Below, piece by piece: positions 53,603-63,159 of a DNA stretch of 64,000 nt. The DNA is from Anderseniella sp. Alg231-50 (lineage in GTDB: Bacteria; Pseudomonadota; Alphaproteobacteria; Rhizobiales; Aestuariivirgaceae). Each line of letters starts with the position of its first letter. Position 1 is the first letter of the stretch. Under the pieces are notes generated by a model. That model saw only the letters and a program-made list of their open reading frames with translations, had not been told where the DNA came from and made no database searches. The translations under genes were made by a program, and so were the position numbers. The DNA is taken from contig NZ_LT703005.1 in the NCBI RefSeq assembly GCF_900149695.1, forward strand, positions 124,013 to 188,012. The letters are read 5' to 3'.

Positions 53603-54760
53603 ATGATCCTCACCCTTGCAATTTCGGGTTACCGCTCGATCCGCGACCTGGTGCTGCCCCTGGAACAGCTGACGCTGATTACCGGCGCAAACGGCAGCGG
53701 CAAGTCCAGCCTGTACCGGTCAATCCGGCTGCTGGCCGACGTCGCGCAGGGCGGCGTCATCGGTGCGCTGGCGCGCGAGGGCGGCTTGCAGTCGACGTTG
53801 TGGGCGGGGCCTGAAATAGTTTCGAGGGCCATGAAGAAAGGACAGGTGCCTGTCCAGGGCACTGTGCGGCGTGACAGGGTCAGTCTCAAGCTGGGGTTCG
53901 CCGATGAAGACTATGGCTATGCCATCGATCTGGGCCTGCCGCAGCAGGATGGCACCTCAAGGTTCAACGCAGATCCGGAGATCAAATCCGAAGCCCTGTG
54001 GGTCGGCGAGCACTTGCGCCGCTCCAATGAAATAGCCGGTCGCCGGGGGCCCGGCGTGAAGGTCTTGTCAGAAAAAGGCGCCCGCACCCCTGTCATTTCC
54101 AACCTCGCCAGTTTTGACTCAATGATGACCCATGCCGCTGATCCGAAGAGCGCACCTGAACTGCTGGCCATCCGGGAGCGCATGCGACAGTGGCGGTTCT
54201 ACGATCACCTGCGAACCGACCAGGACGCGCCATCTCGCCGCGCTCAACTGGGCACCCGCACGCCGACGCTCGCCTCAACCGGCGCAGATGTCGCGGCCGC
54301 CTTCCAGACTATCCGCGAGATCGGCAACCCCGATGCTCTCGATGATGCTATTGAGGATGCGTTTCCCGGCAGCTCCGTTGAGCTGGCTGTAACAGACGGC
54401 ATGTTCGAACTGCTGATGCATCAAAAGGGCCTGCTCAGGCCACTGCGCACTGCGGAACTGTCTGACGGCACACTGCGCTACCTGCTGCTGACGGTGGCAC
54501 TTCTGACCCCCCGCCCGGCCCCGCTTCTGGTCCTGAACGAGCCTGAGACCAGCCTGCACCCGAGCCTGCTCGACCCGCTCGCCAGGTTGATCTCAAAGGC
54601 TGCCGAAACATCCCAGGTGATCGTGGTCTCACACGCCGGCCTGCTGGTCGAAGCCCTCAACCGTCAGGCAGGCATCGCCAGCTACGAGTTGAAGAAAGAG
54701 CTCGGCGAAACCGTCGTTGACGGTATTGAAAAACCTCAATGGAACTGGCCCGCGAGATAG
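53603..54760 (+). CDS. AAA-type ATPase (AAA_21, RecF/OLD-like)
   Basis: The 385-residue ATPase starts MILTLAISGYRSIRDLVLPLEQLTLITGANGSGKSSLYRSIRLL, the RecF-like N-terminus with Walker A ANGSGKSS. The C-terminal half carries LSDGTLRYLLLTVALL (signature) and APLLVLNEPETSLHPSLLDPL (Walker B), then QVIVVSHAGLL. The Toprim nuclease of OLD proteins is absent. The partner is unknown, so the role (repair, defence or regulation) cannot be told. The stop codon lies 23 bases from valS, convergent. Confidence 0.85.
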   Translation: MILTLAISGYRSIRDLVLPLEQLTLITGANGSGKSSLYRSIRLLADVAQGGVIGALAREGGLQSTLWAGPEIVSRAMKKGQVPVQGTVRRDRVSLKLGFADEDYGYAIDLGLPQQDGTSRFNADPEIKSEALWVGEHLRRSNEIAGRRGPGVKVLSEKGARTPVISNLASFDSMMTHAADPKSAPELLAIRERMRQWRFYDHLRTDQDAPSRRAQLGTRTPTLASTGADVAAAFQTIREIGNPDALDDAIEDAFPGSSVELAVTDGMFELLMHQKGLLRPLRTAELSDGTLRYLLLTVALLTPRPAPLLVLNEPETSLHPSLLDPLARLISKAAETSQVIVVSHAGLLVEALNRQAGIASYELKKELGETVVDGIEKPQWNWPAR

Positions 54761-54782
54761 CGGGGCATCACAAGCCCCCGCT
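54759..54782. terminator. Short hairpin between convergent AAA and valS genes
   Basis: AGCGGGG (54759-54765) pairs with CCCCGCT (54776-54782). The stem begins inside the stop codon of the AAA gene and ends 2 bases before the valS stop. T-tracts are weak, so this may be a bidirectional end-of-transcript signal. Confidence 0.5.
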
Positions 54783-54783
54783 C

Positions 54784-57510
54784 TCACCCCATCGCGGCCA
54801 GGCGGGCGATTGCCTCTTTGACCTGGCCAGCCTTCACATCCAGCTCTTCGCGGCGTCCCTTGGTTTCCTCGATCACTTCAGGCGGGGCCTTGGCGACGAA
54901 GCCGGCATTGTTCAGGCGACCGTCGATCGACGCGATGTCCTTGGCGGTTTTCTCCAACTCTTTTTCAAGCCGGGATTTTTCCGCGCTGAAGTCGATGACA
55001 CCGGCCAGCGGCAGGGCAACAACGGCTTCATCCAGGACGATCTGGGCGGAGCTTTCCGGAACATCGTCGGCAAATGTCAGGCTGTCGAGACGGGCAAGCC
55101 TCGATATCTCGGCCATCCATGCAGTGGCGCGGGTTTTTGACAGATCACCCGGATGCGCCAGTACGCATGGCACTTTCGCACCGGCAGGCACATTCATCTC
55201 CGAGCGCACCGAGCGGATTTCGGTAATCAGGCGGACCACCCAGTCAATCTCGTCTGATGCATCGGGTGCCTGCAAACCCTCATAGTCCGGCCAGGACGCC
55301 TGCACCAGCATGCTGTCACGTGCCGTTTCACCGGCGGTCTGCTGCCACAGCTCTTCAGTGATGAACGGCATGAACGGATGCAGCAGCAGCAATATCTGGT
55401 CCAGTGCCCAGGCAGTTGCCGCACGGGTTTCGGCCTTGGCCGCTTCGTCCTCGCCGTTCAGGACCGACTTGGACAGTTCCACATACCAGTCGCAGAAGGT
55501 GTGCCAGATGAAACTGTAAAGCGCACCGGCTGCCTCATTGTAGCGATGTTCGGCAATACCGGCGGTTACTGCATCTCTTGTCTGTGCCGCTTCACCCGCA
55601 ATCCAGCGGTTGAGCGTGACCTTGCACTGCGCCGGATCAAACCCGTCCACGCGAACACACTCATTCATTTCCGCAAAGCGCGCGGCATTCCAAAGCTTGG
55701 TGCCAAAGTTGCGATAGCCTTCAACCCGTTGTGTCGACAGCTTGATGTCGCGCCCCTGTGCAGCCATGGCGGCCAACGTAAAGCGCAGCGCATCGGCCCC
55801 GTACTCGTCGATCAGCTCCAGAGGATCGATGACATTGCCCTTCGACTTCGACATCTTCTGGCCCTTCTCATCGCGCACCAGCGCGTGAATATAGACCGTA
55901 TCGAACGGCACCTGCGGTGATCCGTCGGGCTTTTCCATGAAATGCAGCCCCATCATCATCATCCGGGCTACCCAGAAAAAGATGATGTCGAAACCGGTAA
56001 CCAGCGTGCTTGTCGGATAGTACCGCTGCAACTCATGCGTATTGTCCGGCCAGCCCAGTGTCGAGAACGGCCACAGAGCGGACGAGAACCAGGTATCCAG
56101 CACGTCCTCATCGCGGTCCAGCTTGACCCGGTGGCCGTAATGGGACTCCGCCTGCTCTTCGGCCAGCGCTTCGTTTTCGGCAACGAATACTGTGCCGTCT
56201 TCGCCGTACCAGGCCGGGATCTGGTGGCCCCACCACAACTGGCGGGAAATACACCACGGCTGAATGTTGCGCATCCATTCGAAATAGGTCTTGTCCCATT
56301 GTTTCGGCACAAACACCGTATCGCCCTGCTCCACCGCCGCAATGGCAGGCTTGGCCAGTGTTTCTGCATCCACATACCACTGGTCGGTCAGGAACGGTTC
56401 GATCGGCACGCCGCCCCGGTCACCGTGCGGCACCATGTGGGTGTGCGGCTCGACCTTCTCCAGAAGACCGCGCGCCTCAAACATGTCGACAACCTGCTTG
56501 CGCACGTCAAACCGATCCCTGCCATGCAGTGCGGCAATGGTGGCTTTGAGTTCGTCAGTTTCCGGCACACCGGCGAGGAAGTCCTCATTGCCGTCCAGAA
56601 CGATGGTCGCCGCCACATCCATGACATTGATCTTGGCCAGGTCATTGCGCTTGCCGACTTCAAAATCGTTGAAGTCGTGTGCCGGTGTAATTTTTACTGC
56701 GCCGGAGCCAGCTTCCGGATCGGCGTATTCGTCCGCCACGATGGGGATCAGTCGTCCGACCAGCGGCAGCACGACATTCTTGCCGATCAGGTCCCTGTAG
56801 CGTTCATCATCCGGGTGAACCGCGACGCCGCTGTCTCCCAGCATGGTTTCGGGCCGCGTGGTGGCGACGGTGATGAAGCGATCTGTCTCACCTTCGATCG
56901 GATACTTGAAGTGCCACAGATTGCCGTTCATCTCGACCTGCTGCACTTCCAGGTCGGAAATGGCGGTAAGCAGTTTCGGGTCCCAGTTCACAAGGCGCTT
57001 GTCCTTGTAGATCAGGCCTTCCCGGTACAGCTGGACGAACACCTTGAGAACAGCCTTGGACAGCCCTTCATCCATGGTGAAGCGTTCGCGCGACCAGTCA
57101 CACGAGGCACCGAGGCGGCGCAGCTGACCGATGATGGTGCCACCGGATTCCGCTTTCCATGTCCAGACTTTGTCCAGAAAGGCGTCACGGCCGATGTCGC
57201 GCCGGCCCGGTTCCTGGCGTTCCATCATCTGGCGCTCGACAACCATTTGCGTGGCAATGCCGGCATGATCCAGTCCCGGTTGCCACAACACATCCCGGCC
57301 CCGCATACGCTCAAAGCGGCACAGAATGTCCTGCACCGTATTGTTCAGGGCATGGCCCATGTGCAACGACCCGGTGACATTCGGCGGCGGAATGACAATG
57401 CAGAACGGATCACCTTCAGGTGTCTGGTTGGCCCGGAACACGCCGGAGGCTTCCCAGGCTTCGTAAAGACGGGTTTCAATGTCAGCGGGTGTAAAGTGCT
57501 TGTCGAGCAT
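54784..57510 (-). CDS. valS: Valyl-tRNA synthetase
   Basis: The 908-residue class I synthetase has the HMGH motif (NVTGSLHMGHALNNT), the KMSKS loop (GQKMSKSKGNVIDP), the editing-domain region with GDSGVAVHPDD, and a C-terminal coiled coil (SAEKSRLEKELEKTAKDIASIDGRL). It charges tRNA-Val and clears misactivated threonine. It is followed in order by the DUF2497 gene, tolC and pcm on the same strand, a conserved rhizobial set. Confidence 0.97.
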   Translation of the reverse strand: MLDKHFTPADIETRLYEAWEASGVFRANQTPEGDPFCIVIPPPNVTGSLHMGHALNNTVQDILCRFERMRGRDVLWQPGLDHAGIATQMVVERQMMERQEPGRRDIGRDAFLDKVWTWKAESGGTIIGQLRRLGASCDWSRERFTMDEGLSKAVLKVFVQLYREGLIYKDKRLVNWDPKLLTAISDLEVQQVEMNGNLWHFKYPIEGETDRFITVATTRPETMLGDSGVAVHPDDERYRDLIGKNVVLPLVGRLIPIVADEYADPEAGSGAVKITPAHDFNDFEVGKRNDLAKINVMDVAATIVLDGNEDFLAGVPETDELKATIAALHGRDRFDVRKQVVDMFEARGLLEKVEPHTHMVPHGDRGGVPIEPFLTDQWYVDAETLAKPAIAAVEQGDTVFVPKQWDKTYFEWMRNIQPWCISRQLWWGHQIPAWYGEDGTVFVAENEALAEEQAESHYGHRVKLDRDEDVLDTWFSSALWPFSTLGWPDNTHELQRYYPTSTLVTGFDIIFFWVARMMMMGLHFMEKPDGSPQVPFDTVYIHALVRDEKGQKMSKSKGNVIDPLELIDEYGADALRFTLAAMAAQGRDIKLSTQRVEGYRNFGTKLWNAARFAEMNECVRVDGFDPAQCKVTLNRWIAGEAAQTRDAVTAGIAEHRYNEAAGALYSFIWHTFCDWYVELSKSVLNGEDEAAKAETRAATAWALDQILLLLHPFMPFITEELWQQTAGETARDSMLVQASWPDYEGLQAPDASDEIDWVVRLITEIRSVRSEMNVPAGAKVPCVLAHPGDLSKTRATAWMAEISRLARLDSLTFADDVPESSAQIVLDEAVVALPLAGVIDFSAEKSRLEKELEKTAKDIASIDGRLNNAGFVAKAPPEVIEETKGRREELDVKAGQVKEAIARLAAMG

Positions 57511-57620
57511 GGAGATACTGGAATCTGTTCTGAAAATTGTCGGTTTGTAGCGCGGTTAAACACTACGCGCCGCAGACTTGCAACAGGTCCACGCCAATGA
57601 GCTGTACACTTCCTGTGGTA

Positions 57621-58652
57621 TCAACGCTTAAGGCCGGTAATCCTGGCAATTTCCTCGCGCACGGCAACCTCGACAATCGGGCTGAGATTGTCAGCCAGCC
57701 ATTGTTCTATCATCGGCCGTATCATGGCGGTGAAAGCTTCTTCACTCGGCATGGCTGAGGCCACCTGGTCCGGCAGATGCTTGTCGATCCAGATGACCAG
57801 TTCCGGTTCAATGACCTGACGGATCATTTCTTCCAGCGGCAATCCCGGCTCGCTCTCAGTGTCTTCGGAAGACATCTCAGGTTCCGGGACCTCATCAGCG
57901 ACGGCGTCGGCCTCAGCTACAGCCTCTCCGCCGGCCGCAATTTCGACAAGGTCATCGACGGTGACCTGCCTGGTCGACACCAGCGGGACCGCCATGTCCT
58001 GTTGCGCCCCGTCAGCTTCCGGCGGGACAACACTGGCCAGTGGATTTTCAATCTTCCAATCACTGTAATCGGGTGTGTAGGAAACAACTCCCGACGACAC
58101 GTCACCTGTTATGAATTCGTCCACGTAGGCCTGCTCGTCGCCAATGCTCGTACGCAATCCGGTTTCCACGTCCGTTTCCGGCGTCGCCTCGCTTGCTTCA
58201 CTTGATTGCAATTGCTGTTGCTGATCACGCGCACGGGCTTCCTCCTGGCGAACATCCCCGCCAAGCAGACTTGCCATCGACCGGCTGGTGCCGGACCTGG
58301 TCCTGGATTTCAATGATGCGAGGCGATTACGTAAAGACATGTAGCTGGGTGAAGTCTCCAATGAATGACGATAGCGGTAAGGGTCGTTCGAAACATAGCC
58401 CGGGCCGTGCTTTTCGTCACCCTCTGATGTCTGCGGCTCAGCAGATGGCGCCACCGGAGCAGAAACAGCTTGCTGTTCTTCACTCGGCTCAGGCCCCGGA
58501 CGTGGTGCCCGCGGCGCACCAATGGGCTTCAAAGGCGATTTGACGGGAACAGCCATTTCATTGGCCGTATCCTGTTCGATCGCCTCCCGGATGGAAGACA
58601 ATAGCTGGTCGACAGAATGCCCGTCCGGCGGTTTGCTGTCCTGCTTGCCCAT
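57621..58652 (-). CDS. DUF2497 / PopZ-like polar organizing protein
   Basis: The 343-residue protein has a short N-terminal motif (HSVDQLLSSIREAIEQ) and a long acidic, proline-rich middle. The C-terminal helical domain is typical of DUF2497/PopZ (EEMIRQVIEPELVIWIDKHLP, AMIRPMIEQWLADNLSPIVE, EIARITG). PopZ assembles polar hubs that anchor chromosome origins in alphaproteobacteria. The start at 58652 is preferred; an ATG 9 bases upstream is also possible. It sits between valS and tolC. Confidence 0.82.
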   Translation of the reverse strand: MGKQDSKPPDGHSVDQLLSSIREAIEQDTANEMAVPVKSPLKPIGAPRAPRPGPEPSEEQQAVSAPVAPSAEPQTSEGDEKHGPGYVSNDPYRYRHSLETSPSYMSLRNRLASLKSRTRSGTSRSMASLLGGDVRQEEARARDQQQQLQSSEASEATPETDVETGLRTSIGDEQAYVDEFITGDVSSGVVSYTPDYSDWKIENPLASVVPPEADGAQQDMAVPLVSTRQVTVDDLVEIAAGGEAVAEADAVADEVPEPEMSSEDTESEPGLPLEEMIRQVIEPELVIWIDKHLPDQVASAMPSEEAFTAMIRPMIEQWLADNLSPIVEVAVREEIARITGLKR

Positions 58653-58831
58653 GATCTGCATGCGATTTCTGAAACAATATTGTGAAAACGATCGAAGAGT
58701 ATTGACGCGTAAGCGTTTCTGCACAAGGCCAAGGCCTGCGAATCACCAACTTGTCGACAGATTCTGCCGTAATAAGCGCAGCTTTTCGACACAATCATCA
58801 GATCGATGTCGCATCAGCCCTGATACCCGTC

Positions 58832-60223
58832 TTACTCGGGTGTATTGATCCGTGCGCCGAACGCCTTGTCACGAACCTCTTCAAGGTTTCCGCGCGGATC
58901 ATAAATGTTCACCGACAACCTCAGGTCGCCGGCCGTCATACGCCCGATCGCCGCAACAAGCTGGTATCCGGCAACAATCCGGTCCCGCCGTGCGTTTGCC
59001 AGTGCAACCTGGGCATTCACCAGTTCATTTTGCGCATCCAGCACATCGAGTGTCGTTCTGGTTCCGACCTGTGCTTCCTGGCGAACACCGTCCAGCGCTA
59101 CCCGGTTGGCCGCTACTGCGTCATTCGCAGCGGCAATCGTTGCCGTTGCAGCTTTCAGCAGGTGCCATGCGCTGACCACCTGCTCGCGAACCTGGCGATG
59201 GGCGTCCAGAACTTCCAGCTTGCGCTGGCTGGCCGTGTGCTTGGCTTCACGGATCCGCGAATAAACCGACCCGGACTGATAGATCGGCAGGGACAGCGTA
59301 CCCTGAATCCGTCCCTCTTCGCTGCGACCGATGGTTGCTGACGGGTCGCCCGACACCTGATACCGGGCCTCGAAGTTCAACCTGGGCAGCAAATCGGATT
59401 TACGCACGTCGATATTTGCCGCAGCGGCTTCTTCGTTAAACGCTGCAGCCAGAATCTGCGGGTTTGTTTCTCCCGCCGTCAGTATTGCGGCGCGCAGCGT
59501 TCTGGGCACCCGCGGCGAAAGCCGCGGGAACTTCAGGTGACGCGGTTTGTCACCGATGACGCGAATATAGTTGGCAACCGATGTCTGCAGGTTGCCGATT
59601 GCAACGGCCAGGTCTGAGCGCGCTTCGGATGCCCGTGCGCGCGCCTGCGACACATCGGTGCGGGTAACCTCACCGACATCAAAGCGTGCCCTGGCGGCGC
59701 GAAGCTGCTCTTCAAAGTTTTCAACCGACTTGCGCCGGTAATTGACGATCTCGCGGTCGCGGATGACATTCATATATGCAGTCGCGCCATTCAGCAGGAC
59801 TTCCTGCTCAACCGCCAGCAGATTCTGGTTACCTGCCAGCACGGTGGCTTCTGCTTCCCGCAAGGCGTTTTCAGATCGAAACCCGTCAAAAACCGGTTGC
59901 GACAGGTTGATCTGGAAATTGCGGGACAGGAAGTCGGATTTACCGCTGGCAGAGTTGTCCTGATACACTTTTGAAACTTCGGAATTCGCCGTGACAGTCG
60001 GACGCCATCCCGACTTGGCCTGGGGTACCTGCTCATCGGTCGCCCGCTGGCGTGCCTGATCGGCCTTGAGTTGCGGATTGCCGACATAGGCTTTCGACAA
60101 AGCAGACGCTATGGTCTCCGCGTTTGCAGGCGCGGAATGATGAACCACTGAAGTGACGGCGATACACAAAGCGGCAAGCCAGCCGGCATGCAGTTTGAGC
60201 CTCGGACGTTTTACAATGTTCAC
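58832..60223 (-). CDS. tolC: TolC-family outer membrane efflux/secretion protein
   Basis: The 463-residue protein has a signal peptide (about 1-35; LAALCIAVTSVVHHSAPANA) and two OEP repeats with TolC-type helices (FRSENALREAEATVLAGNQNLL, RTTLDVLDAQNELVNAQVALANARRD). It forms the outer-membrane channel for type I secretion and efflux. The HlyD/ABC pair at 26.7-29.8 kb is a plausible partner. The GTG ending at 60223 is preferred because AGGGG precedes it; the TTG at 60229 is the alternative. A direct repeat lies upstream. Confidence 0.9.
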   Translation of the reverse strand: MNIVKRPRLKLHAGWLAALCIAVTSVVHHSAPANAETIASALSKAYVGNPQLKADQARQRATDEQVPQAKSGWRPTVTANSEVSKVYQDNSASGKSDFLSRNFQINLSQPVFDGFRSENALREAEATVLAGNQNLLAVEQEVLLNGATAYMNVIRDREIVNYRRKSVENFEEQLRAARARFDVGEVTRTDVSQARARASEARSDLAVAIGNLQTSVANYIRVIGDKPRHLKFPRLSPRVPRTLRAAILTAGETNPQILAAAFNEEAAAANIDVRKSDLLPRLNFEARYQVSGDPSATIGRSEEGRIQGTLSLPIYQSGSVYSRIREAKHTASQRKLEVLDAHRQVREQVVSAWHLLKAATATIAAANDAVAANRVALDGVRQEAQVGTRTTLDVLDAQNELVNAQVALANARRDRIVAGYQLVAAIGRMTAGDLRLSVNIYDPRGNLEEVRDKAFGARINTPE

Positions 60224-60271
60224 AATCAAGCCCCTGACGAATCTGCCCCCAATCTTATGGGAGTTTCATGG

Positions 60272-60310
60272 TTAACGAAACACTAATCTAAATTAACGAA
60301 ACACTAATCT
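60272..60310. promoter_or_regulatory. Direct repeat with CtrA-like half-sites upstream of tolC
   Basis: TTAACGAAACACTAATCT occurs twice in tandem (60272-60289 and 60293-60310; period 21). Each copy contains TTAA-N7-CTAA, one base off the TTAA-N7-TTAA core of CtrA boxes in alphaproteobacteria. It lies 49-87 bases upstream of the tolC start on the minus strand. Confidence 0.45.
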
Positions 60311-60464
60311 GACGTACCAGCGCAAGCTGACGCGGCACAAATACCTCTTCGATTGGGATCAATTTGTGGATAACCGATTGCGGCCGCCAAGCCTGAGAAT
60401 ATTCAGCAAAAACGTCGACACTGCGACAGTCGCCAACTCAATCGGGAAATCAGGTCCGGATCAG

Positions 60465-61136
60465 TTAAAAGACAAAACCGGGGTCAGCTTTTTCAAAGCC
60501 CGGCAACATTGGAATGCTGGCATCACAGACATACCGCGGTGCGGTCACATCCCCGGCCCTGGTATAGACCAGCGCCTGCGCCGTTTCGGTATCGCCCACG
60601 ACCGCTACCAGACGCCCGCCTTCGGCCAGTTGTGACAGCAGGCTGTCTGGAACCTGGCCGGCTCTTCCATTTACTATGATAACGTCATAGGGCGCCTCGG
60701 CGCGGTGGCCCTCATGCATGGCGGAACTGAACACGGCAACATTGTTTATCTGCAACCGCAACAGGTTCTGGTTTGCCGCTTCGGCAAGGTCGGCATCTTC
60801 CTCGACGGCGACGACCAGTTGGGCCAACCTGGCCAGCACAGCCGATGAATATCCAGCTGCACACCCCACATCCAGTACACACTCATCCGGCTGGATGGCC
60901 GCAGCCTGCAGCAGCCGGGCAAACGCCATCGGTTCCATCAGATGTCGTTTGCGGCCATCGCTTCCGACACTCAGCGGCACGTCTTCATCCATATAGGCCA
61001 GGGACTTGATATCATCCGGCACGAACACTTCCCGCGGGACTTCCGACATCGCGTCAATCACACGGGCATCGGTTATGCCGTTTGGACGAACTTGAGATTC
61101 AATCATGTTTTCGCGCGCTGTGGCGTAATCGATCAT
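60465..61136 (-). CDS. pcm: Protein-L-isoaspartate O-methyltransferase
   Basis: The 223-residue protein starts MIDYATARENMIESQVRPNGITD, typical of rhizobial Pcm-like proteins. The SAM motif is CVLDVGCAAGYSSAVLA, followed by VVAVEEDADLA and YDVIIVNGR. It repairs isoaspartyl residues or acts as a related methyltransferase. GGAG precedes the ATG at 61136. It lies upstream of tolC on the same strand, in conserved order. Confidence 0.9.
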   Translation of the reverse strand: MIDYATARENMIESQVRPNGITDARVIDAMSEVPREVFVPDDIKSLAYMDEDVPLSVGSDGRKRHLMEPMAFARLLQAAAIQPDECVLDVGCAAGYSSAVLARLAQLVVAVEEDADLAEAANQNLLRLQINNVAVFSSAMHEGHRAEAPYDVIIVNGRAGQVPDSLLSQLAEGGRLVAVVGDTETAQALVYTRAGDVTAPRYVCDASIPMLPGFEKADPGFVF

Positions 61137-61371
61137 GCTAGCTCCAGACCCTTGAACCGGCGAAAACCGCCAAATCCCCAACCTTTGCGCAATTGCAAAA
61201 ACCGGTCGTAGTGGTTGAATACCCAACTCAGGCCGTCTCGCCAAGCCTGTTTGTTGTCAGATGCACCACTATCGACTGCAAAAACCGGCAACATTGCCTG
61301 AAGGCAGGCGTTGTAACGTGCCGCAGTGTCGTCTATAAGACGCCGCCCGGACATGAAACGTCCGCCACGAA

Positions 61372-61445
61372 GGCCTCGTGGGAGAGTGGTTATCCATCGG
61401 ATTGCAAATCCGCTTACACCAGTTCGATTCTGGTCGAGGCCTCCA
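61372..61445 (+). tRNA. tRNA-Cys (anticodon GCA)
   Basis: The 74-nt cloverleaf has acceptor GGCCTCG/CGAGGCC, a short D-arm (GGAGAGTGGTTATCC), anticodon stem-loop CGGAT-TGCAAAT-CCG (anticodon GCA), T-loop GTTCGATTC, discriminator T and encoded CCA. Sequence and T discriminator match bacterial tRNA-Cys. Confidence 0.96.
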
Positions 61446-61710
61446 GATTCGCGAGCTCCGGCTCGCAATTTGCCTGGTTGCAGGCTTACGTAGGGCCACG
61501 TGATCTGGAACAGCCCAAAATGTGACGATAGTGAGTGTGTCTATTTTGCAACACTTTCGAAAAAACGTAGCCGAGAGCCAATCTGCAATTGAGCCAGTGC
61601 GTAAACAGTCACATATTCGCCCTGTTGTTGCAGACATTTGGCTGGCCTGATGCGGGCCAAGCTTGTATTGATAGGTTTCGGAATTTTTGGATTTCCAGTT
61701 GGGGTCATTT

Positions 61711-62535
61711 GTGCGGAAACAAGACGGCATACTAGTTTTCTTGCTGCTGTTGGCAGGTTGTGTGGGGGGTGAAACGAATCAGGCGCTGCTTGAACCCCGC
61801 ACGATTGACGTCGATGCAGCAGCTGAACCTGCCGGCGGTGTGATTTCCAGCCATATTCAACAATTGCAGGCGCAAACGGGTCCCAGCTATGTCACTCTGG
61901 TCGTCCATGAACAGCAGAAACGCGCCGGTTCGAAAGCATCGGGCACTCCGGAGGCTTTGACATCCGGCAGCGGTTTTGTCGTCTCGAGCGGCATTATCAT
62001 GACTGCCGGCCATGTTGCGGTAAAACGGGGAAATTCCGTCGATGCCCGTGCATCCGACGGCCGTATTTATTCCGGCAAGGTGATTGCCGTTAAGCCGGAC
62101 AACGACATGGCCCTGATAAAACTTCGCGGTTTCAAGGCGGCTGCGGTGACACCGTCTGCCAATCACTGCATGCAACGCGGTGCTCCGGTGTTCTCGCTCG
62201 GCAAACCGCATGCCCGCAATGATACCGCCCGTATCGGTTCGGTAAATTCGATGAGTTTCGGCCGCGCGGTAAAATATAGCGGCTTCGGCTATCCAGATGC
62301 CATCGAACTCCGCCTGGCTACCAAAAAGGGCGAATCAGGCGGCCCGCTGTTCGACGACAAGGGTCAGCTGACCGGCATGCTGGTTTCCACCTTGTCGGAT
62401 GCCAATGGCCGCCCGTTGAATCTGGCGCATGCGATTTCCACTCCGGCGCTGGCGCAATTTCTGTGCTCCAACACCCAGTGCACCGCCAGTTGGCAACAAT
62501 TGTCCCGGCAATCAATGTCGTGCCCGGCTACATAG
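61711..62535 (+). CDS. Trypsin-like serine protease, probable lipoprotein
   Basis: The protein of about 274 residues has a lipoprotein signal (MRKQDGILVFLLLLAGC; lipobox LLAGC) and a trypsin/HtrA-like domain. The triad is His in MTAGHVAV, Asp in DNDMALIKL and Ser in KKGESGGPLFDDKG. No PDZ domain follows, so it is not a standard DegP. The GTG at 61711 is preferred because it places the lipobox correctly and GGGG lies ahead; TTG at 61687 is the alternative. The stop codon lies directly before the repeat array. Confidence 0.83.
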   Translation: MRKQDGILVFLLLLAGCVGGETNQALLEPRTIDVDAAAEPAGGVISSHIQQLQAQTGPSYVTLVVHEQQKRAGSKASGTPEALTSGSGFVVSSGIIMTAGHVAVKRGNSVDARASDGRIYSGKVIAVKPDNDMALIKLRGFKAAAVTPSANHCMQRGAPVFSLGKPHARNDTARIGSVNSMSFGRAVKYSGFGYPDAIELRLATKKGESGGPLFDDKGQLTGMLVSTLSDANGRPLNLAHAISTPALAQFLCSNTQCTASWQQLSRQSMSCPAT

Positions 62536-62540
62536 TTGTT

Positions 62541-63150
62541 GGTCGAACAGCTTTCTTCGCTTCGCTCAGGCCGTTCTCCGACCCTGAATTGTCGTTGGCT
62601 TTAGTTTATATCGCTCACGTAAGCAGCCTGACGGCTGCGCTCCGCTAGGGCGGGCCTGACCGGCCCGAGGCCCGATCGGGCCTAGTTGAGTTCATTCTGG
62701 TCGAACAGCTTTACTCAGCACTTCGTGCTTCGCGCCGTTCTCCGACCCTGAACAACCGTAGTGTTGAACACCCTCCGAGGCACGTTAGTGCCGAGGCAAG
62801 GCCGACCGGCCGTCGCACGAAGTGCGCCGTAGCGGAGCGCAGCCGAAGGCTGCTTGCGTGAGCGGAATCAAACAACCCGTTCTCCGACCCCGAACAACCG
62901 CCGTGATGAACTCCCACCGAAGCACGGAACGTGCTGAGGCAAGCGCGCCTGCGCGCCGCACGAAGTGCGCCCTAGCGGAGCGCAGGCGTCAGGCTGCTTG
63001 CGTGAGCGGAATCAAACAACCCGTTCTCCGACCCCGAACAACCGCCGTGATGAACTCCTACCGAAGCACGGAACGTGCTGAGGCAAGCGCGCCTGCGCGC
63101 CGCACGAAGTGCGCCCCCGCGGAGCGCAGCCGAAGGCTGCTTGCGTGAGC
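62541..63150. repeat. Tandem array of about 143-bp units built from mini-hairpins
   Basis: CCGTTCTCCGACCC starts at 62571, 62735, 62877 and 63021; the last two spacings are 142 and 144 bases, and the copies beginning at 62877 and 63021 are nearly identical. Each unit is packed with short palindromes, many closed by a GAA triloop: AGCACG-GAA-CGTGCT (62921-62935), CGCAC-GAA-GTGCG (62957-62969), GCAGCC-GAA-GGCTGC (63126-63140), plus GCGCGC-CT-GCGCGC (62943-62956). GGTCGAACAGCTTT also repeats at about 62541 and 62699. It fills the gap between convergent genes. Confidence 0.8.
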
Positions 63151-63159
63151 GATATAACT

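Noticed and set aside
55942-57600. A 552-codon open frame opposite valS
   Set aside because: It mirrors the valS coding frame; high GC at third positions opens the complementary frame. There are no signals and no family resemblance.
61133-61468. Minus-strand frame overlapping tRNA-Cys and the pcm start
   Set aside because: It reads through the tRNA gene and has no recognised domain; the pcm start is clear at 61136.
62822-63148. Open frame of 108 codons across the tandem repeats
   Set aside because: Its apparent internal protein repeats are just the DNA repeat translated. There is no ribosome binding site, and the repeat structure explains it.
62541-63150. Possible CRISPR array
   Set aside because: The repeats are about 143 bp and adjacent, not short repeats with unique spacers, and no cas gene is present.
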